Position numbers and translations under genes: made by a program. A stretch of DNA of 64,000 nucleotides from Rhipicephalus microplus (lineage: Eukaryota; Arthropoda; Arachnida; Ixodida; Ixodidae). A model generated the notes under the pieces. It did not search any database. It was given only the letters and a program-made list of their open reading frames with translations, and was not told the origin of the DNA. Below, piece after piece: positions 1 through 11,774 of the stretch. The first letter of the stretch is position 1, and the number at the start of each line of letters is the position of its first letter. The stretch covers positions 204,940,692 through 205,004,691 of the forward strand of contig NC_134710.1 of NCBI RefSeq assembly GCF_043290135.1, written 5' to 3'.

Positions 1-1575
1 CTGCGGTGGAAATTAGTGACGGTGGGCTATTACAGTTGGGTAGAGGGCTGCGAGAGAGAGCATCAGCATCTTGGTGCTTCTTACCAGACCTGTAGACGAC
101 ATCAAAGTTGTGCTCTTGTAAACGAAGCACCCAGCGGCCAAGACGACCCGATAAGTTCTTTAGCGACGAAAGCCAGCACGATGCGTTGTGGTCGGTGACG
201 ACTGTGAAGTAGCGGCCGTGGAGGTAGGGACGAAATTTTTGTACCGCCCATACAACAGCAAGACACTCTTGTTCGGTTATTGTATAATTTTTTTTCGGCA
301 GCAGTCAAAGCACGACTGGCGTAAGCGATGACACGTTCGCGTGCGGTGTTGTCACGCTGCAGTAGAGCGGCACCGAGACTATTACCACTGGCGTCAGTGT
401 TAAGAATTGAGGGTGCACCTGGATCGAAATGACATAGTACCGGGTCGGATGTCAGGGCTTGCTTCAACGCCAGGAAAGCCTTTTCACAGTCTTCGGACCA
501 GACGAATGCCGTGTTACTTGCGAGCAGTTGATGGAGCGGAGAGGCAAGCCTTGCGAAATTGCGTATGAAGCGCCGAAAATAGGATGCCAAGCCGAGAAAA
601 CTGCGCAGGTCTTTTTGACGCAACGGACGGGGAAACTCGAGGACGGTGGCAAGCTTTTCAGGATCCGGTCAAATACCGTCTTTTCTGACTAAGTGCCCTA
701 GAACCTTGATCGTCTTGCTTGCGAAGGTGCATTTTTTTGTATTCAGCTGTAAACCAGCTTTTTCAAGGCAACCTAAGACTTCTTCGAGATGTTGTAGATG
801 TTGCGAAAAGATAGACGAAAACACTATGATGTCGTCTAGGTAGCATAAGCAGGTTTTTCCACTTCAAGCCACGCAGTACGCTGTCGATCATACGTTCGAA
901 GGTAGCAGGCGCGTTACAAAGTCCGAGAGGCATTGCGTTAAATTCATATAACCCATCTAGGGTGGTAAAAGCCGTCTTCTCTTTGTCAGATTCGGACACT
1001 GGTATTTGCCAGTAGCCCGATCGCATGTCAAGGCTCGAAAAGTACTCTGCGCCATGCAACGAATCTAGTGCGTCATAAATTCGTAGGAGAGGGTAAACAT
1101 CTTTGCGCGTTATTTTGTTCAGTGCCCGGTAGTCAACGCAAAAACGAACCGTTCCGTCTTTCTTTTGTACCAACACAACTGGCGAAGACCACGGACTCGA
1201 GGAAGGACGTATGATATTTCGTCGAAGCATGTCTGATACGTTTTCCTCGATTATCTTTCTTTCTGCGAGAGACACGCGGTATGGGCGCCGGTGAATTATT
1301 CGGGAGCCGTCAGTCTGAATTCAGTGAGTCGCAGAAGTTGTCATACCAAGGACAGCGGAATGAACGTCAAACAAAGGGCGATGTCTGTTCAATAAATTCA
1401 GCAATTCTTGACTCTGAGCTGCTGTCAAATCAGGGCTTATCGTCACCGATAGAGGCGTGGGAGAGTTGAGTGGCGGCGTGCTTGGCTCTGGTAGGTCTTC
1501 TTGACTTGGAAGGGCAACAATTGCAACAGGATGCGGGTCGATAGCGCATGTGACCGTTGATCCACAGGGCAACAA
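1..1575 (-). pseudogene. pol remnant: reverse transcriptase and RNase H
   Basis: Reverse transcriptase motifs are clear: KDGTVRFCVDYRALNK, the motif A aspartate in SSLDMRSGYWQ, and motif B in MPLGLCNAPATF, all within 763-1275. The YLDD catalytic box lies just past the T-run at 854-858 but in another frame. RT thumb and RNase H follow, with the first RNase H aspartate in NTDASGNSLGAALLQ (within 102-623). The rest of RNase H, ending in a [12 protein letters not shown] motif near position 50, is in a different frame after the T-run near 290. In-frame stops lie at 1321-1323 and 669-671, both TGA where arginine CGA is common in relatives. The enzyme would copy element RNA into DNA; with five lesions counting the gag stop, this copy cannot make it. 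Confidence 0.9.
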
Positions 1576-1581
1576 TAAGGG

Positions 1582-3405
1582 TTAGGGGGTCTGATTTACC
1601 GCAGTAATAAAAGCAGACCCTTCAGAAAAGCGAACAAGGCCTGGAATGATCAGAATGCCTCGATGTACCATGTGGCCATAAGGTAGTAGAAGCACGTTGC
1701 CATCCACAATGTTGCTGCAATCAACGCTGATTACTTCTTCTCGTGATAGCCAAAGAACATAATCTGAAGTGGTGACGAGACGAATCCGCTGTTCGGGTTC
1801 CGATACAGAAGAGTCGGTGGAATTGAGGTGGATGAGGTGCTGATGACAAGATATAGAAGTGCGTGCATACGACAGAAAATCCCACCCCAAAATGAGTTCG
1901 TGGGTGCACTCACGGAGAAATGCAACAGCAATATGATGACGAATACCATCTATGAAAACACGAACTGTACACTGGGCGAGTGGACGACAAATGGCGTTCG
2001 TCGCAGCACGGAGAGACGGGCCCGAGTAAGGTGTTGTCACTTTGCGGAGACGGGAGGAAAGGTCAGAGCGAATAATGGAAATAGCAGCGCCAGTATCCAC
2101 TAGAGCTTGGACGCGTATACCTTCGACTAACACTGTTAACAAGTTCGATGGTCTGTTTGGAGGAATTGCTGGCTCTCCGGTAGATGCAGTTTCCCCTCCT
2201 AAAACTGCATTGGGGAGTTTTCCGAGTGGGCATTCAGAACATTGGAGGCGGGTCGCAGAGGTGACACGGAACGGCAATTGGGAGATGGTGAGCGGCGGCG
2301 AGTTCACAGGCAGACCACTACTGTAAGGTGGAGAGGGCGAACGCTGAACAGAAGACCGGTAAGGCGTGCGCTGGTAGTTCGTTAGTGGACTGTAGCGTCC
2401 GCGTTCCTCTGGAGCAGCGTAGCCACGTTGGCAAAAGCGAGATATATGACCCCCATAGCCGCAATAATAACAGATTGGGCGTTGAGGACGCGGCATGGCG
2501 TAATACGGCTGTGGGCACATCGGTGGTGACACTAACGCCACAGGTACATGGCCACCTGTTGTAGCCGCTGGGATAGTCGAGGGTGCTGAGAGCGCCGCGA
2601 CTTCTGTGTACGTTGGTACCTGACGAGGTCTGGATTCGGCGAAACAAGGTGAATGTGACGCAGATGCAATCTCTTGCCTAATGATGTCTCGCAAGTTGGT
2701 TGGAGCTGAGGCTAAAGTATACGGTGGGGCGCAGGAAGAGCAGAGCCCATGAAGCTCCTCACGAACGATGTCGCGGACCGGGGCACGGATGTCGAGGGCC
2801 GCAGGAAGACGAATGTCTGAGGCATCATGGCAAAGACGAAGAGACTGAAGTTCTTCTAGTCTCTGGCAAATGGTGACGACATCTTGAGTCGTGGTAGGGT
2901 TTTGCGACGCAAGGGCGTTGAATGCGATGGTATTTATGCCTTTGATAATATGGCGTATTTGTTCGCTTTGAGGCATAGCTGAACTTACACGCTTGCACAA
3001 GGCAAGAACATCCGCAATGTACGACGTGCATGATTCACCCGCCAGCTGAATGCGTTCAACAAGCTTCTTTGTTGCTGCTTCGGCGTGAACACTGAGGGAA
3101 CTAAAAATCTGACGGAGCTGCCGTGCGAATGTGTCCCAGTCGGGAAGATCTTGGAGGTGGTTCCAAAACCAGGTTTTGGCAACATAAGTTAGGTAGAAAG
3201 GGACCGTACGCAACTTGTGTAGAGTATCCCACCTGTTCAACTCGCTGACGAGGTCGTAGGTGTGTAGCCATTCTTCAACGTCATCCCCTTTGAGACCCGA
3301 GAATACTGGCGGATCACGCTGGTGGCTGTGGATGGCCAGGGTCGACGGCGGAGGCTGCACTGGGCTGGTGCTGTTGGATGGACCAGGTTTGTCTTGCGCT
3401 GCCAT
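1582..3405 (-). CDS. Gag-aspartic protease polyprotein of the gypsy-like element
   Basis: The frame is open over 651 codons from 3537, but the first codon there is GTG. I place the start at the ATG at 3405, which sits in a strong initiation context (GCCATGG); an ATG at 3453 is an alternative. Residues below count from 3537. About 75-235 form a Retrotrans_gag-like capsid region (EEWLHTYD, WNHLQDLPDW). Near 355 is a CCHC zinc knuckle (CYYCGYGGHISRFC). Near 480 is the protease active site VDTGAAIS, and near 550 the matching ILGWDF motif. Gag would package the element RNA and the protease would cut the polyprotein. The frame ends at TAA (1582-1584) and pol continues in the same frame just beyond, so this stop is probably a mutation in a single gag-pol frame, although programmed readthrough cannot be excluded. 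Confidence 0.88.
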   Translation of the reverse strand: MAAQDKPGPSNSTSPVQPPPSTLAIHSHQRDPPVFSGLKGDDVEEWLHTYDLVSELNRWDTLHKLRTVPFYLTYVAKTWFWNHLQDLPDWDTFARQLRQIFSSLSVHAEAATKKLVERIQLAGESCTSYIADVLALCKRVSSAMPQSEQIRHIIKGINTIAFNALASQNPTTTQDVVTICQRLEELQSLRLCHDASDIRLPAALDIRAPVRDIVREELHGLCSSCAPPYTLASAPTNLRDIIRQEIASASHSPCFAESRPRQVPTYTEVAALSAPSTIPAATTGGHVPVALVSPPMCPQPYYAMPRPQRPICYYCGYGGHISRFCQRGYAAPEERGRYSPLTNYQRTPYRSSVQRSPSPPYSSGLPVNSPPLTISQLPFRVTSATRLQCSECPLGKLPNAVLGGETASTGEPAIPPNRPSNLLTVLVEGIRVQALVDTGAAISIIRSDLSSRLRKVTTPYSGPSLRAATNAICRPLAQCTVRVFIDGIRHHIAVAFLRECTHELILGWDFLSYARTSISCHQHLIHLNSTDSSVSEPEQRIRLVTTSDYVLWLSREEVISVDCSNIVDGNVLLLPYGHMVHRGILIIPGLVRFSEGSAFITAVNQTP

Positions 3406-3505
3406 GGCACGTGGTAGTAAACGACGACCCGAGCGGAGCTCCAGTGGTAACATGCCAGAGGACTTGGGGATCGAGAAGCACCGTCCACCGCTTATGAGGA
3501 AGAGC

Positions 3506-3511
3506 TTTATT
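3506..3511 (-). promoter_or_regulatory. Possible LTR polyadenylation signal AATAAA
   Basis: AATAAA on the minus strand sits about 100 bases before the chosen gag start. In LTR retroelements such a hexamer marks the R region, so this may be the inner end of a 5' LTR. I see no clear primer-binding site or LTR boundary, so this is only a hint. Confidence 0.3.
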
Positions 3512-3626
3512 CGAGGCGAGCTTGAGCTGACACACACTGATGATGATATCTACAGATGAGGAAATTACACAAATGATGATGACACTTACAATCGATAAAG
3601 AAGAGTCTGTGACTGCGCTCACTATA

Positions 3627-3700
3627 TATACTACGGCGTCTCTCATTATCATAAGGTGGTTTCGGGACGTCAAACCCCACATATCAATCAATCAATCAGA
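3627..3700 (+). mobile_element. SINE 3' end fragment
   Basis: The stretch carries the shared SINE ending (ACGGCGTCTCTC, GGTGGTTTCGGGACGT, CCCCACATATCAATCAATCA) seen complete at 13.2, 27.7 and 60.2 kb. The tRNA-like head is missing, so it is a 5'-truncated insertion next to the gypsy element. Confidence 0.85.
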
Positions 3701-4300
3701 TACGGCCACATTCTCTCCCTTTACACGGCACAAGTGAACGTCTGTGTTTGCGCATCGTGGTGCGCACGGGAAAAGGGGGAGAGTTCTCTCTCTAGTTATC
3801 TAGGAGGGGGAGGGGGTGTAAGGTGCCCGATACATTGACATATCAAGAGAGAGGGGGTGCTCCAATGAACCTTCGCCCCAGTCCTGTAGCCGGGGGAAGG
3901 CAGGGCTCGGGCCCTTCTCCGAATTTCTGATGGTTGTGCGTGGATTTTACCGAAAATAAGTGCTAAAATGGGTTTTATTAAAGGCCTTCGGCAAGTCCCC
4001 CCCCTCGCCCCCCTGATGGGGAACGCTGTGCGCGTCTCTATGTGCACGTACGCAAGTTGTAATGTTTACTACCTCAGATAGTACCATTTACTACCACATA
4101 CATTTACTTCCTCTGGTATACTTCTGACGTGGTGAAATAGCTAAAATATGTAGTAACGGGGTCATAAAGGTAGTAACAGGTCCTGTTACTACCTTTTTAC
4201 TGTTTTTAAGAGTGTAATAGAGCATTCCTCAAGACCCTTAGTTAATTTCCTACTCCTCGTCTAGCTTTTACACTAAGAAAGGAAGGTGTTGAAGTTCGGA
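3701..4300. other. Non-coding, with a palindromic MITE-like stretch
   Basis: No gene is visible. From about 4058 to 4215 the motif TTTACTACC/GGTAGTAA recurs in both orientations, as in the ends of small non-autonomous DNA transposons. The right side (TTACTACCTTTTTACTG) looks like a transposon terminus, but I cannot find its partner. Confidence 0.4.
4166..4196. repeat. 31-bp palindrome, 15-bp arms with 1-nt spacer
   Basis: AAAGGTAGTAACAGG is followed after a single T by its exact reverse complement. It would form a tight hairpin or cruciform. It lies among further GTAGTAA motifs. Confidence 0.9.
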
Positions 4301-4314
4301 ATGGGTGCCCCTCG

Positions 4315-4935
4315 ATGACTCGAGTGCTCGGTGGCAGCGCGAAGAGCCGTAGTCCGGTGAAGAGACGCTTTATTGCAGCACTCAGGCGTCTGCCCACGTC
4401 CGAGCCGGAACCAGCGCTCTCTTATTTCACATCCGAACACCCTCTTTTCAACCCTCAGTCAAACAAAAGGTCTGCACACAAGCCAATCCAACATTGGAGC
4501 TCGCATCATCCCAACCAATCGCATGAACACTTTCATGATGGACACCAATTGCATGAACACTTTCGTGATGGACGTGGTATTGCAAACAAGCACGTTACCA
4601 AATACAACACGCAAGGGGATAGGTTCCCTGCGCAAAGCGTGTCACACTGTCTTCCCTGTCAAGCCGTGTATTAGCTGACCTCCATCGGTAGCCGTTCTGA
4701 CGCTCGAGCTCCGTCAGCTCTCTCATTAAACGTCGCCTCGTAGGAGGCTCCTTATGCGCGGTGTGTACACCTTCAGGCCCTGTTCACTGACCATGAGTGC
4801 ATGCGACAGCGAGGCGCCATGATGTCGTATAGCGGGGGAAGGCAAGCCCGTCTGTGTGCCCCAACTATGTCTCGGTCAGCCCAGTGGTCGCGTCCATGCG
4901 ACATTCTCAACGACACATGTGGATGCCACCAATGA
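4315..4935 (-). other. Unclassified LTR-like repeat sequence
   Basis: The minus strand carries AATAAA near 4370 within a GC-rich block and no long coding frame. A 23-base unit (GCATGAACACTTTC plus ATGATGGAC) is present twice, at 4521 and 4551, differing at one base. The layout of a short minus-strand frame ending at 4937 followed by this block could be the 3' end of another LTR element, but no TG...CA boundaries or paired LTR were found. Confidence 0.3.
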
Positions 4936-4936
4936 C

Positions 4937-5164
4937 TCAAGACCAGACGACAGCGCTAGGCCTGGTTCTTGCGAAATTCACTTTCCGGTAGGCTTTCCAC
5001 TTTTTGCCCCAAACTGAGGATGACTGGAACAACGAATACTCCTTGTTCTTTTGCGCGGGTCTTCCGCGTTCGCCTTCACGGAACCAATCAGGGTCGTCAG
5101 TTGACGGGTCGGGAACTGGCTCCGCGCTCTGCATCAGCCGCATTAGTTGCGCTACACACCACAC
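4937..5164 (-). other. Unrecognised short reading frame, possible retroelement remnant
   Basis: 75 codons, hydrophilic, with acidic-rich and lysine/arginine-rich stretches (DPSTDDPDWFREGERG, WGKKWKAYRKVNF). I recognise no family. It precedes the LTR-like block at 4315-4935 in the same orientation, so it may be the tail of a retroelement protein. It may equally be a chance frame. Confidence 0.2.
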
Positions 5165-5553
5165 GCCGCTAATGGGTGCTCTATACTAACTCCCCTAATA
5201 CCTAGCTCCGCCTGACTTGTAACAGCATTTTCTTTATCCTGGAAACAGGCGAATAAGTACAGCATCACCATTTTTGTGTGGCTAACAAAAACATGAGTGA
5301 ACCTTGTTGGCATGTTTTAATAAGCCTTACCACCCCCTCCCCTCTCCAAATTGGTAGCTCTTCTAGCGGCGTATAGAGCGGATGAAGCTCATTACTTACA
5401 CCTACAACAAATAATATCAGTATTTGGGAATGAAGGAGTTCGACAGTGCACGACGACGGCTAGGACGATTCGAGATGCACCCCTCTCGCTTCAACAGGCC
5501 CCGCCATCTTGCCCTATACGTACGAGATCCCTTGCGTGCGTTAGCGTTGAACG

Positions 5554-6780
<1,227 letters not shown>

Positions 6781-6799
6781 GTACGGGAGATTATAGGGA

Positions 6800-7690
6800 A
6801 ATCTACGGGAGGAGGAGGAGGAGGAGGGAGATGAGGAGGAAGGTAATAAATGAAAGAGGGAGGTCAACCAGACGCACGTGCGGTTTGCTACCCTGCACTG
6901 GGGGAAGGGGTGAGGGATAAAATGAGAAGAAAAAGAGAAGTGAAGGGCAACGTGTGTGTAGATGTGACCTTGTCCATTGCACGCTTATAAGCGGTCGCGT
7001 AGTCCGGTCGTCTTTAGAAAACTTAGCAATGCCCGCGTCGCTTTGCTGGCCTGCGACGCGTAGAGCCATGAACCAAGGATCTGCTCTTCGGAAAAAGGTC
7101 TACTGTCTAGTGTCTCTAACGTTTCGCGTAGCAAGTTGCGTTCACTCGCAAAACGTTCACATGAACACAATAGATGTTCTATTGTCTTGTCAGTGTCGCA
7201 CGATTCACATCGGGAGCTAAGCGCCATTCCAATGCGAAAGGAGTACGCCTTCGTAAACGCTACCGCTAACCACAGGCGGCACAGTAAAGTTGTATCCCGG
7301 CGGGAGAGGTCCGATGAAACTTGAAGCTTTCTCGATGGGTCCAATTTGTGTAGGCGGTGGTTCCCGACACTAGGGTCACTCTGCCAAGTTTCCGACATAG
7401 TGTTAGTGAACGAGTGAAGGCCCCTTACAGCGTCGGTTCTCGACAATGGAATCGGGGTTGTCTGGGCGTCCGCGTGGGCGGATCGGGCAGCATTATCAGC
7501 AAGGTCGTTACCGACAATACCACAATGTCCCGGTAATCACTGGAACACTACGTCATGCCCTTTCGATAAAACTTCGTGAAGCACTCCTCTTATTTCATTC
7601 ACTAGTTGTTGATGCACCCTTTGTCGTAAAGCTGATTGTAAGCAGATATGCAGCTGAGGCAATCTGGGGGAAAATGTAGTATGGTAAGGC
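6800..7690 (-). mobile_element. 5'-truncated LINE 3' end (RNase-H-bearing, I/Jockey-like)
   Basis: The minus strand holds the end of an RNase H domain, a zinc-motif C-terminal domain, and a 3' UTR running into CCTCCT-rich sequence at about 6800-6840. Homology starts abruptly near 7680, as expected from the 5' truncation typical of non-LTR retrotransposons. Confidence 0.8.
6985..7680 (-). pseudogene. LINE ORF2 C-terminus: RNase H end and CCHC domain
   Basis: The upstream part (7540-7680) reads as the end of RNase HI (CLQSALRQRVHQQLVNEI, then GHDVVFQ). It is broken by TGA at 7537-7539, where relatives have tryptophan, and continues in the same frame with LPGHCGIVGNDLADNAA, the conserved RNase H C-terminal motif. 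Next come a region containing LLCRLWLAVAFTKAYSF and a Cys/His cluster (CESCDTDKTIEHLLCSC), typical of the C-terminal domain of RNase-H-type LINEs in ticks. The final frame of 154 codons ends at 6985. The protein would have worked in target-primed reverse transcription. This copy lacks endonuclease and RT and is dead. Confidence 0.82.
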
Positions 7691-10600
7691 ATCTCAAAGA
7701 ACGAGTTTCCGCAAAGAGTGTACATAGTAAAATTGCACATTGACACAAGTAGCAAGAGCGAGAAAGAGAAAAATAGAGAGGAAATACAAGGAGGATAACA
7801 AATCACCAAACGTCTCAAACAGCAAGCCATCTCCAAGAGACTTATGTACAGAGTAAATTGGGGCCTACTCAATAAAGAACGCAATTCAATTGAGACCATG
7901 TGCACATCTATTAATATCCCGCGGAACGAAGGGTTCTCTAGAGCAGTTCATTAAGTGCTATAAGCAGTCTAAGCTTCTTCAAAGCGTTTTCTACCATGTA
8001 TTATACCTGGGAAAAGAAGGCAACTCCCACCATAAGGCTAATGGGATTGCCGCAAGTGCGCATTACACTGTGTCCCGTAATGGGTCACGCACGTTTCTTT
8101 CGAGAGAAGAAGACCGGTACTGCAGACAGAACAGTACTTTACAATGAGCCTGCCAATCTTACTCCGTGTCAACGAGGCAGGTGTCTAGTAACTGTGTAAA
8201 AATGCATGCATGTAAAGCTTCGATGGAGTGCAAGAACTACCAGCTTCCAGTGAATATATCTACTTGTGGGATTTATTTATGTTCACAAGATGGAAGCAAC
8301 TGTCAATTTGATCTAGTCTTTATGCTTTTCTCATAAACTATCGGAGGCAGTTTCTGTTGCACTTCTTATTGCCAGGCTGACAATATGAGTTCCTTTCAAG
8401 TATCGTAATTTTGATCACACTTTTACAAAACCTCCGGCGTGCCCTTATAGGGTGTGTAATTCAAATATCGAAATCTCGCTTCTTTAAAAACAACGTTTGC
8501 GGCACTCTAGTGTGGAAAGTCCAAGTGCAGGAGAATGAAACATCATTCGACGGAACCTTACGGAACCCCCGACACCAAATGATGGCAACCTACGACTCGC
8601 ATACAATGCGCTCCGAAGCATTCAGTTCCCTTCGTTCAAATATAAGCGATAAACGCGTTCACGCCCGCCGTACGTCTGGCTCGTTGCTCTCATGGAAAGA
8701 TGAGTCGCAAACAATTCGCAGCGTGCTTACGAGGGGTGTCCTGCTTTCATGAAGTATGCATCTGTAAAGTTGCTGGTTCTGTTCTGCGTCGCTGCATGGG
8801 AAACAGTTCATAAGGCCGTGCAGAAATGGTGGCGTTGCATTGTTAACGCAGTTTTATACCGAAATCAAGCACGCTGGCCCTCAGAGTCACTCGTAGAGAC
8901 ATTCACTATTCGTATTTATGACCTCTTTATTGGCTCTCTTGTGCCATTTGCATCTGGCTCTTACGAATGCCTATTTTTCGCATGTTCGTGGTTCAAAGAA
9001 GTTCGGTGGAAAGTGCTTTTTTTCCTTTGTGCAAACTTATTGCTATCAATTTCCGTTGCTCTGGACATGGCGCCAGCGGAAAATGTCTGCGAGGACGCCT
9101 GGATGATTTTGATATTGTCGTGAATCACAAGGGTCACCACATAAAGGAGGGCTTGGCAGAATCAACAGTTCAATGAAAGGAGCAAACGACTGCTGAAACA
9201 TAAAGACGGTGATAGGCGTTCGAACGTCGGTGTGCATACTAGTGCATTTGCTGGTGTTCGCTAACGAACGAAAACACTTAATGCAGACTGCAAAGCCACA
9301 CACCACCAGCACGTTTAGAACACGCCACCTAAGACGATTTCTCACGTGTCACCGGGCCGAATAATGCACGACGGTAGCTGTATTAACACTATAGAGTAAT
9401 CGTGACTACACGGGATAAACGTACACTGTATGATAGCAAGGAACGTTTTAGCTCTGTAGTTAGTACGTTTCCGTCTGGCTTCGCCACTCAATTGCGTCAC
9501 GTTTTATCCAACCCTATTTATTATTGGTTTATATCGAGATTGCCAGCGCTGTATACAGTACCTTGGGGTACTATACCTCGCTCGTAGTCACCCCCGAAGG
9601 CACCGAAAGTGCCATTGATGTTCTACCGTGCACACATTTTTGTTTAGTTTCAAGCACAATCGCAGTTCTCTCCTACCAACAATGGTGAACCGGACAAACG
9701 TTTTCTACTCTAACGTCATACTATACAATCTACATGACTAAAATATCTTCTCATATACATAATGATGATGGTGAGAGATTATAGCTTTAGCTTCGCGAAG
9801 CATGAAAAAGTGGCATTGACACAGGCGATGTGTGATTACCGACTATCTATAGAAATTCGAAAAAAAACTAAGCTATATGCACCCCACCCTTTCCCACTCC
9901 CGATTCGTCGTGCAAGGTGGCTATTATGCAAGAGCAATATAAATGTATACATGACGAATGCACGCAGGATTTCAAACGTAATTACTTTTAGCGGTGTAAC
10001 ACCAATAAGCTTTCGTTTTACTGGTAAAAAATCAGAGCGACAGAACATAGAAGAAACGAAAACTTGCCGCATCTTATACTGACTCGAACAACAGTTATGC
10101 GTATATTTATTCATTAGGCCACAATAACAGCATTATAATTAAGTAAGCAAGGAAAAGAAAGAAGAAAAAAAGAATTGCAGCACAAACTAAAAGTGAGAAA
10201 ACATCACTGCGCCAAAAGCATTGCTGCGGATACAAGCCTTGTTCGATACATGCAGCGCCTTTGTATGACCGACACCCTGATTTAGGCCCAACTTCTCAAA
10301 CCAAAGAAAAGAGTTGCTTTTCTTTTCGAACGACTGTAACTGGTTGTGCTTGTACATCGAATAAAGACGGCAGACAAGCAACTAAGCAGCATTTCTGATC
10401 GAAGACGTTTCTGGATTGAGTCCTTTCTTCTAGAGCACCCTCCAGATTAACTTTCAGCACTTGGAGGTTTTTAAAGTACACACTGCGCAAGGCACCAAGA
10501 CAGTTTTTTTATTTCATCCCCATCCTGTGTTCTGGCGATTTTCAACGCACCACCAAGGTCATTCAGCGAGCACTAGTCTTTCTATTATATTTTTTTAAGG

Positions 10601-10800
10601 TAATGTGTCTCCTCTTTCACTCAAATGCCCGCGCCTTGCTGATCAAAGATATACCAGTTGGAATCAATGATAAAAGCTGTTTTAGTAAGAGCGTACAGCT
10701 GTTTTGGTGCAGGATACAAGATGTCTGAAATTTAGGCTAACTGGACGTTAAAATTTAAAGAAATTATTTGTAACCAGCACCTATTATATGCTAAGCCTTT
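7691..10800. other. No recognisable gene
   Basis: About 3 kb of AT-rich sequence. The longest frames (8411-8752 and 8749-9123 on the plus strand; 9046-9345 on the minus strand) have no motif I know and no convincing splice signals. I saw no full repeat element. Confidence 0.5.
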
Positions 10801-10830
10801 TTTAGCAAACTTCGGTGACCTTGAGCGTAT

Positions 10831-10934
<104 letters not shown>

Positions 10935-11412
10935 CCGCTTACGTTTGGGTGCTCTTGTGGTCACCCCCTTAACTTGGCGTGAACCAAAATTAGCATGGGA
11001 AGAAAAGACGGTTTGACGAATATGACACGCTGGTCAATACATGAATAATGTCACAATCTCGTCGTGTACGTCATCAAACACTTCCCGCCAGACAGTGGTA
11101 CATACCCACGGGCGGGTATGTGCCGCTGGTATGCGGGTATGTGCCACAGGTAGTTTACACTTAATTAGTATCCACCCAGAAACGACGCGAACACACATGG
11201 GCAATTTGAACGCACGAGCGTTAAGAAATAACTGACATCGATGGCGTCGACCCGACGAATGCAAATAATAAATGTCAGGGTCCCAGCTGGAATCAAACCA
11301 AAGCATTCTGCATGGCAATGAAGCATTTTACCACAGAGCTACGCCAGATCTCGAAACTACTTTTTAAATAGATGCTAATCTTCGTGAAACGTCAATAGTG
11401 GTTGCAGTGCTG
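10935..11412. other. No gene; short inverted frames only
   Basis: A near-repeat GCGGGTATGTGCC(G/A)C occurs twice at about 11112-11148. Nothing else is recognised. Confidence 0.5.
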
Positions 11413-11530
11413 CCTCATCATCATCAGCAGCAGCCTGACTACGTCCGCAGCACGACAAAGGCCTCTCCCATGTTCCACCAGTTAACTCGGTCTTGTGCTT
11501 CCTACCCTATTTATACCCTACCCTATTTTA
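11413..11530 (-). mobile_element. 3' end fragment of the RTE-like LINE
   Basis: In reverse complement this matches the last 100 or so bases of the LINE at 41.6-44.8 kb: GGTTAACT, ACATGGGAGAGGC, GGACGTAGTCAGGCTG and a TGATGA tail. It is a strongly 5'-truncated copy in the opposite orientation. Confidence 0.85.
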
Positions 11531-11665
11531 TAAACATTACATATGTACTCCTTTGATAGAGCCGTCAAGTCGGGTTAACGTCAATTGTCGTTAGCTGCCT
11601 TGCGCTGACGTTGACCTATGTAGAAGTGTCCAAGGCCAGCATCTTCGCGAGAATCAGCGCTTCAT

Positions 11666-11774
11666 CTTGAAATTCTTGCGCAAGCGCACAGGGACACAGA
11701 AAGGAAGACAAGCGGGCGCAGCTTCCTTTTGTATTCCCTTCTGTGTCCCTCTGTGCTTGCGCAAAAATTTCAAG
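11666..11774. repeat. Imperfect inverted repeat, about 41-bp arms
   Basis: The left arm (CTTGAAATTCTTGCGCAAGC, then GACACAGAAAGGAA) pairs with the right arm at about 11734-11774 with few mismatches, leaving a 27-base loop. Such an arrangement can arise from head-to-head ends of a retroelement or a foldback element. Confidence 0.85.

Larger units (their letters stand above)
1..3537 (-). mobile_element. Ty3/gypsy LTR retrotransposon, broken internal region
   Basis: Reading leftward, this stretch encodes Gag with a zinc knuckle, an aspartic protease, reverse transcriptase and RNase H, the order of a Ty3/gypsy element. The integrase and the 3' LTR would lie beyond the left edge. Gag-protease and pol share one frame, interrupted by stop codons at 1582-1584, 1321-1323 and 669-671 and by frame changes near the T-run at 854-858 and the T-run at about 288-296. 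The gag side ends next to a SINE tail, and I cannot define a 5' LTR with confidence. Most likely an inactive copy; the two homopolymer frame changes could be sequencing errors. Confidence 0.93.
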
